This document shows positions 15,127 through 17,557 of a stretch of DNA of 17,557 bases, piece by piece (the stretch's first letter is position 1; the number at the start of each line of letters is the position of its first letter). Under the pieces are notes generated by a model. It did no database searches. It was not told the DNA's origin and saw only the letters and a program-made list of their open reading frames with translations. The stretch is taken from the NCBI GenBank assembly GCA_002407925.1, contig DHPN01000018.1, positions 1 to 17,557 on the forward strand. The letters are read 5' to 3'. The translations under genes were made by a program, and so were the position numbers. Source of the DNA: Atopobiaceae bacterium UBA5363. GTDB lineage: Bacteria > Actinomycetota > Coriobacteriia > Coriobacteriales > Atopobiaceae.

Positions 15127-16059
15127 TTATGCATGTAAGGCAATAAGCAATTGCATCGCATCACACCATCCGTCGGTAGCGGCTTGCGTTGATACGAACG
15201 TATTTGCTGCCGTGGCAAGCGCGGCTTGCGTCTTAGGGTTGCTGATGCCGTTGCGCATCAGCAAGAAGGTACCGACGTGTGCAGCCATCTCGCAGTCTGC
15301 AGGTGAGTCCCCACAGGCCATAACCTCATCAGGATCCCAGCCACGAAGTTCGAGGTAGCGTGCCGTTGCGGAGCCCTTATCCAGTCCTCGTGGCGTGATG
15401 TGATAGGTATGAACATCTTCGGCCTTGCCGTTTTCAAATATAGGCAAGATCGTCTTACCGGTAATGCGCGTTACAAACCCATTGTCGGCAAGGTAGATGG
15501 GCAAACCCGTTTCGTTGAGCATTGTTTGTGCCTCGTCTTCGAGAACTGTGCCACGCAGCGCGATGGAGACCTCACGGTACTGATACCCGATGCCGTTGTC
15601 GTTGTACAGCTCAAGAGAATCGTACCAGCGCGTAAGCAAGCGCTTCACAACACCGGTCTCGCATATCACATCATGAGGAGTTTTCCCACATGTAGGGTCG
15701 TATGGCATGTCGGCTGTGAAATAGCGCCAGTCGTTTTTTGCTCCCTCATGCAGGCAGAGTATCCCGCCCATTTCGCCGATCCAACCCGTTAGCCCCAGCA
15801 AGCGAACATCTTCTCGAATCATTGCCCTGTTACGCCCCGTGCAAGGGATGACATCGATGCTGCATCTCTTTAAGTCGACCAAGGTTTGACTCAGCCTAGC
15901 AGAAGGTCTGCCCTTAGAGTCATTGAGAGCAGAGCCCCCTGTAACCATAGTGCCATCAGTATCGGAAACTACATGCTTAATGCGCGAAAAGCGCACAGCC
16001 ATATCTTCGGGTAGGCGCGATGGGTCGGCAGGGAAGGTGGGCAAAGAGAGTGCAGGCAT
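15127..16059 (-). CDS. HAD-superfamily (IIB/Cof-like) phosphatase
   Basis: A 310-residue cytoplasmic haloacid dehalogenase-type phosphatase. Motif I is SDTDGTMV with nucleophile D33 and acid D35, motif II is T74 in PCTGR, motif III is K228 in RGLDKGSA, and motif IV is CGDSPADCEM with magnesium-binding D251 and D255. The insert between motifs II and III (about 90-215) is a C2-type cap as in Cof, sucrose-phosphate or mannosyl-3-phosphoglycerate phosphatases, so the substrate is probably a sugar phosphate or similar metabolite. It cannot be named from sequence. About 28 residues precede the Rossmann core, but the start at 16059 is well supported by AGAGGAG just upstream. It begins 28 bases after the murE stop and is probably co-transcribed with it. 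It converges with dacA, with 43 bases between the stops and no strong terminator. Confidence 0.85.
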   Translation of the reverse strand: MPALSLPTFPADPSRLPEDMAVRFSRIKHVVSDTDGTMVTGGSALNDSKGRPSARLSQTLVDLKRCSIDVIPCTGRNRAMIREDVRLLGLTGWIGEMGGILCLHEGAKNDWRYFTADMPYDPTCGKTPHDVICETGVVKRLLTRWYDSLELYNDNGIGYQYREVSIALRGTVLEDEAQTMLNETGLPIYLADNGFVTRITGKTILPIFENGKAEDVHTYHITPRGLDKGSATARYLELRGWDPDEVMACGDSPADCEMAAHVGTFLLMRNGISNPKTQAALATAANTFVSTQAATDGWCDAMQLLIALHA

Positions 16060-16087
16060 AAAATCTCCTCTTTGATCTCAGACGTTA

Positions 16088-17557
16088 CTATATATCAGGT
16101 GAGCAATGACTGTGGGAGTCCATGGCCTTCAGAAAGAGACTGCCATCGGTTTCGCAGGGAACAAAAACGTCCCCTTCATGTTGGTCAGTTTCGTCTCCTT
16201 TAGCAAGGAGGCAGATGAGAGCTGGCCTACTCTGCTCATAGGCGATGTCTACAGCTCGTGAGATTGCGCTCGGACGGTCGCATACGATCTCTGCTCGTTG
16301 GCCGACTGGGGTCGCAGCAAGCATTTCGGCGCAAATATCCTCAACGCGCTCATGTCCGGGGTCCTCCTCGGTATATATGAGCGCATCAGCCCATTTTGAG
16401 GCTTCTTCGGGGAGCTCGTGGCGTCTCTCTTGGGCCTTGTCACCAGGCGCGCCGAGCACGGCGATGATTCTTCTGCCGGGGAACTCCCTTTTGATAGAGG
16501 AGAAGAAACGCTGGTATGAGAGCTTATTGTGAGCATAATCAACTATTGCGAGCACCTGTGGATCCGGCGAGTTGATAAGTTCCATACGACCAGGCACGCG
16601 GCAGCGAACGAGGCCGGTGCGAATTTGTTGAGGATCAATGCCAAGCAGCCAAGCAACTGTGATTGCACAAAGCGCGTTCTCGACATTGAAAAGGCCCGGC
16701 ATGCATAAGAGAAAGCGTCCCGTCCACGTGGGGGTGTGAGCAATAAAGCTTACAGTCCCCTCGTCTGAAGTCGTGTGGTCAGCCCAAATCACGGCATTGT
16801 GGCCTTGGGAATGAGGTCCATCTGCCGAAAAGCCTATGAGCCGACAGCAGCGCGACGCCGCTGAGATTACATCTGCCACATGGGACGTTCCCAGATTTAT
16901 AACAGCCGTGTCGGTGTGAGAAAAAATGCGTAGCTTGCTTGCAAAATAGTCTTCGAAGGTCGGGTGCTCCCGGGGCGATATGTGGTCATGCCCGATATTA
17001 AGAAAGCAGCCTGCGCTGAGGCAAAGGCCGTCTACACGTTCATATTTAAGTGCCTGGCTGGATATTTCCATGACAACCGGATTGTGCCGAGAGGTGCGCG
17101 CATGGGCTAGGTGTCGCCAGAGGTCAGGGGATTCAGGCGTAGTATTGTGGCTTTCAAGGCATTCGATGCCATCATAGGTTTTGATTGATCCAATTACAGA
17201 AGCTACTGAGCCTTCTTCGCCTCTGCCGTCAGGGCCAACATCGAAAATGGAACGCAGCATATACGATGCCGTAGATTTGCCCTTGGTGCCTGTAATGCCA
17301 ATGATGGTGAGATCATGGTCGGGGTGTCCCCACGCCTCGGCTGAAATAAGCGCCATGGCATGGCGAAGCTTATCGTCTGGAACTACGAGCGCAGGAGTGT
17401 TAGGCGCAACTGATGCTAGCTCGGCAGCGTGGCTTTCATCACACATGTAGGCAGCAGCTCCAGCGTCGACGGCCGCAGTGAGATAGGCAGACTTAAAGGC
17501 GTTTCCCTTACATATAAAGAGGTGATTGTGATCGGCTACACGAGAGTCACAGTCAGC
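16088..17557 (-). CDS. murE: UDP-N-acetylmuramoyl-tripeptide synthetase MurE, probably L-lysine-adding (N-terminus outside window)
   Basis: A Mur ligase that adds the third amino acid to UDP-MurNAc-L-Ala-D-Glu in the cytoplasm, using ATP. The frame stays open to the window edge, giving 489 visible residues that begin with DSR and LFICKG of the N-terminal UDP-binding domain. The true start is to the right. Then come the P-loop TGTKGKST (about 89-96 of the visible part), NTTPESPDLW, MEISSQAL, NIGHDHISPREHPTFEDYF, and in the C-terminal domain VPGRMEL, DYAHN and EEDPGHERVED. The DNPR signature of diaminopimelate-adding enzymes is absent. The combination of KG..FK..YL, GTKGK, DHI.P.EHP.FEDYF and an acidic DP motif matches, from memory, streptococcal MurE, which adds L-lysine. 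Lysine specificity is therefore inferred. The HAD gene follows 28 bases downstream. Confidence 0.88.
   Translation of the reverse strand, partial: ADCDSRVADHNHLFICKGNAFKSAYLTAAVDAGAAAYMCDESHAAELASVAPNTPALVVPDDKLRHAMALISAEAWGHPDHDLTIIGITGTKGKSTASYMLRSIFDVGPDGRGEEGSVASVIGSIKTYDGIECLESHNTTPESPDLWRHLAHARTSRHNPVVMEISSQALKYERVDGLCLSAGCFLNIGHDHISPREHPTFEDYFASKLRIFSHTDTAVINLGTSHVADVISAASRCCRLIGFSADGPHSQGHNAVIWADHTTSDEGTVSFIAHTPTWTGRFLLCMPGLFNVENALCAITVAWLLGIDPQQIRTGLVRCRVPGRMELINSPDPQVLAIVDYAHNKLSYQRFFSSIKREFPGRRIIAVLGAPGDKAQERRHELPEEASKWADALIYTEEDPGHERVEDICAEMLAATPVGQRAEIVCDRPSAISRAVDIAYEQSRPALICLLAKGDETDQHEGDVFVPCETDGSLFLKAMDSHSHCSPDI

Noticed and set aside
1..17557. CRISPR array, insertion sequence, prophage, toxin-antitoxin or defence genes
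   Set aside because: No regularly spaced repeats, transposase or integrase motifs, or small paired toxin-like genes were seen on either strand.

Overview
The window looks like chromosomal DNA from a low- to mid-GC member of the Coriobacteriia (Actinomycetota), possibly Atopobiaceae (Lancefieldella/Atopobium/Olsenella relatives). This is an inference from four things: a Firmicute-style glgC-glgD-glgA glycogen operon beside a GH13-GH77 fusion enzyme, a streptococcal-type (lysine-adding) MurE, an iron-containing alcohol dehydrogenase that looks strongly expressed, and roughly balanced base composition judged by eye. No rRNA or other marker gene is present, so genus and species cannot be fixed.

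Positions 1-7452 (+) hold a tightly packed glycogen storage operon: the 3' end of glycogen phosphorylase (glgP), ADP-glucose pyrophosphorylase (glgC), its non-catalytic-looking partner (glgD), glycogen synthase (glgA), and a 1094-residue bifunctional protein joining a GH13 alpha-glucan hydrolase to a GH77 4-alpha-glucanotransferase. Gaps after glgC are 2, 9 and 3 bases. GlgC/GlgD would make ADP-glucose, GlgA would polymerise it, GlgP would release glucose-1-phosphate, and the fusion would trim and disproportionate the short maltodextrins left by phosphorolysis. A branching enzyme (glgB) is not visible and may lie to the left.

Positions 7522-7758 carry two convergent tRNA genes, tRNA-Leu(UAA) on + and tRNA-Glu(UUC) on -, both with encoded CCA. 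Upstream of tRNA-Glu on the same strand lie two overlapping genes (7780-9851) for soluble, helical, TPR-like proteins of unknown function. They are diverged paralogues of each other and are the least explained part of the window.

Positions 10125-13514 (+) contain cstA (pyruvate/peptide transporter family) and an iron-dependent alcohol dehydrogenase. Both have unusual flanking DNA: a spaced 9-bp inverted repeat upstream of cstA, a 20-bp hairpin without a U-tract after cstA, and two hairpins just before the alcohol dehydrogenase ribosome binding site. A strong intrinsic terminator (13549-13588) ends the alcohol dehydrogenase unit.

Positions 13616-17557 concern the cell envelope: a D,D-carboxypeptidase (dacA, +) with a palindrome in its promoter region, facing a convergent pair on the - strand made of a HAD-IIB phosphatase and murE, which runs off the right edge. 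No CRISPR array, insertion sequence, phage gene or recognisable defence system was found. The window is mostly core metabolism, with the TPR-like paralogue pair and the regulatory DNA around cstA, the dehydrogenase and dacA as its most open questions.
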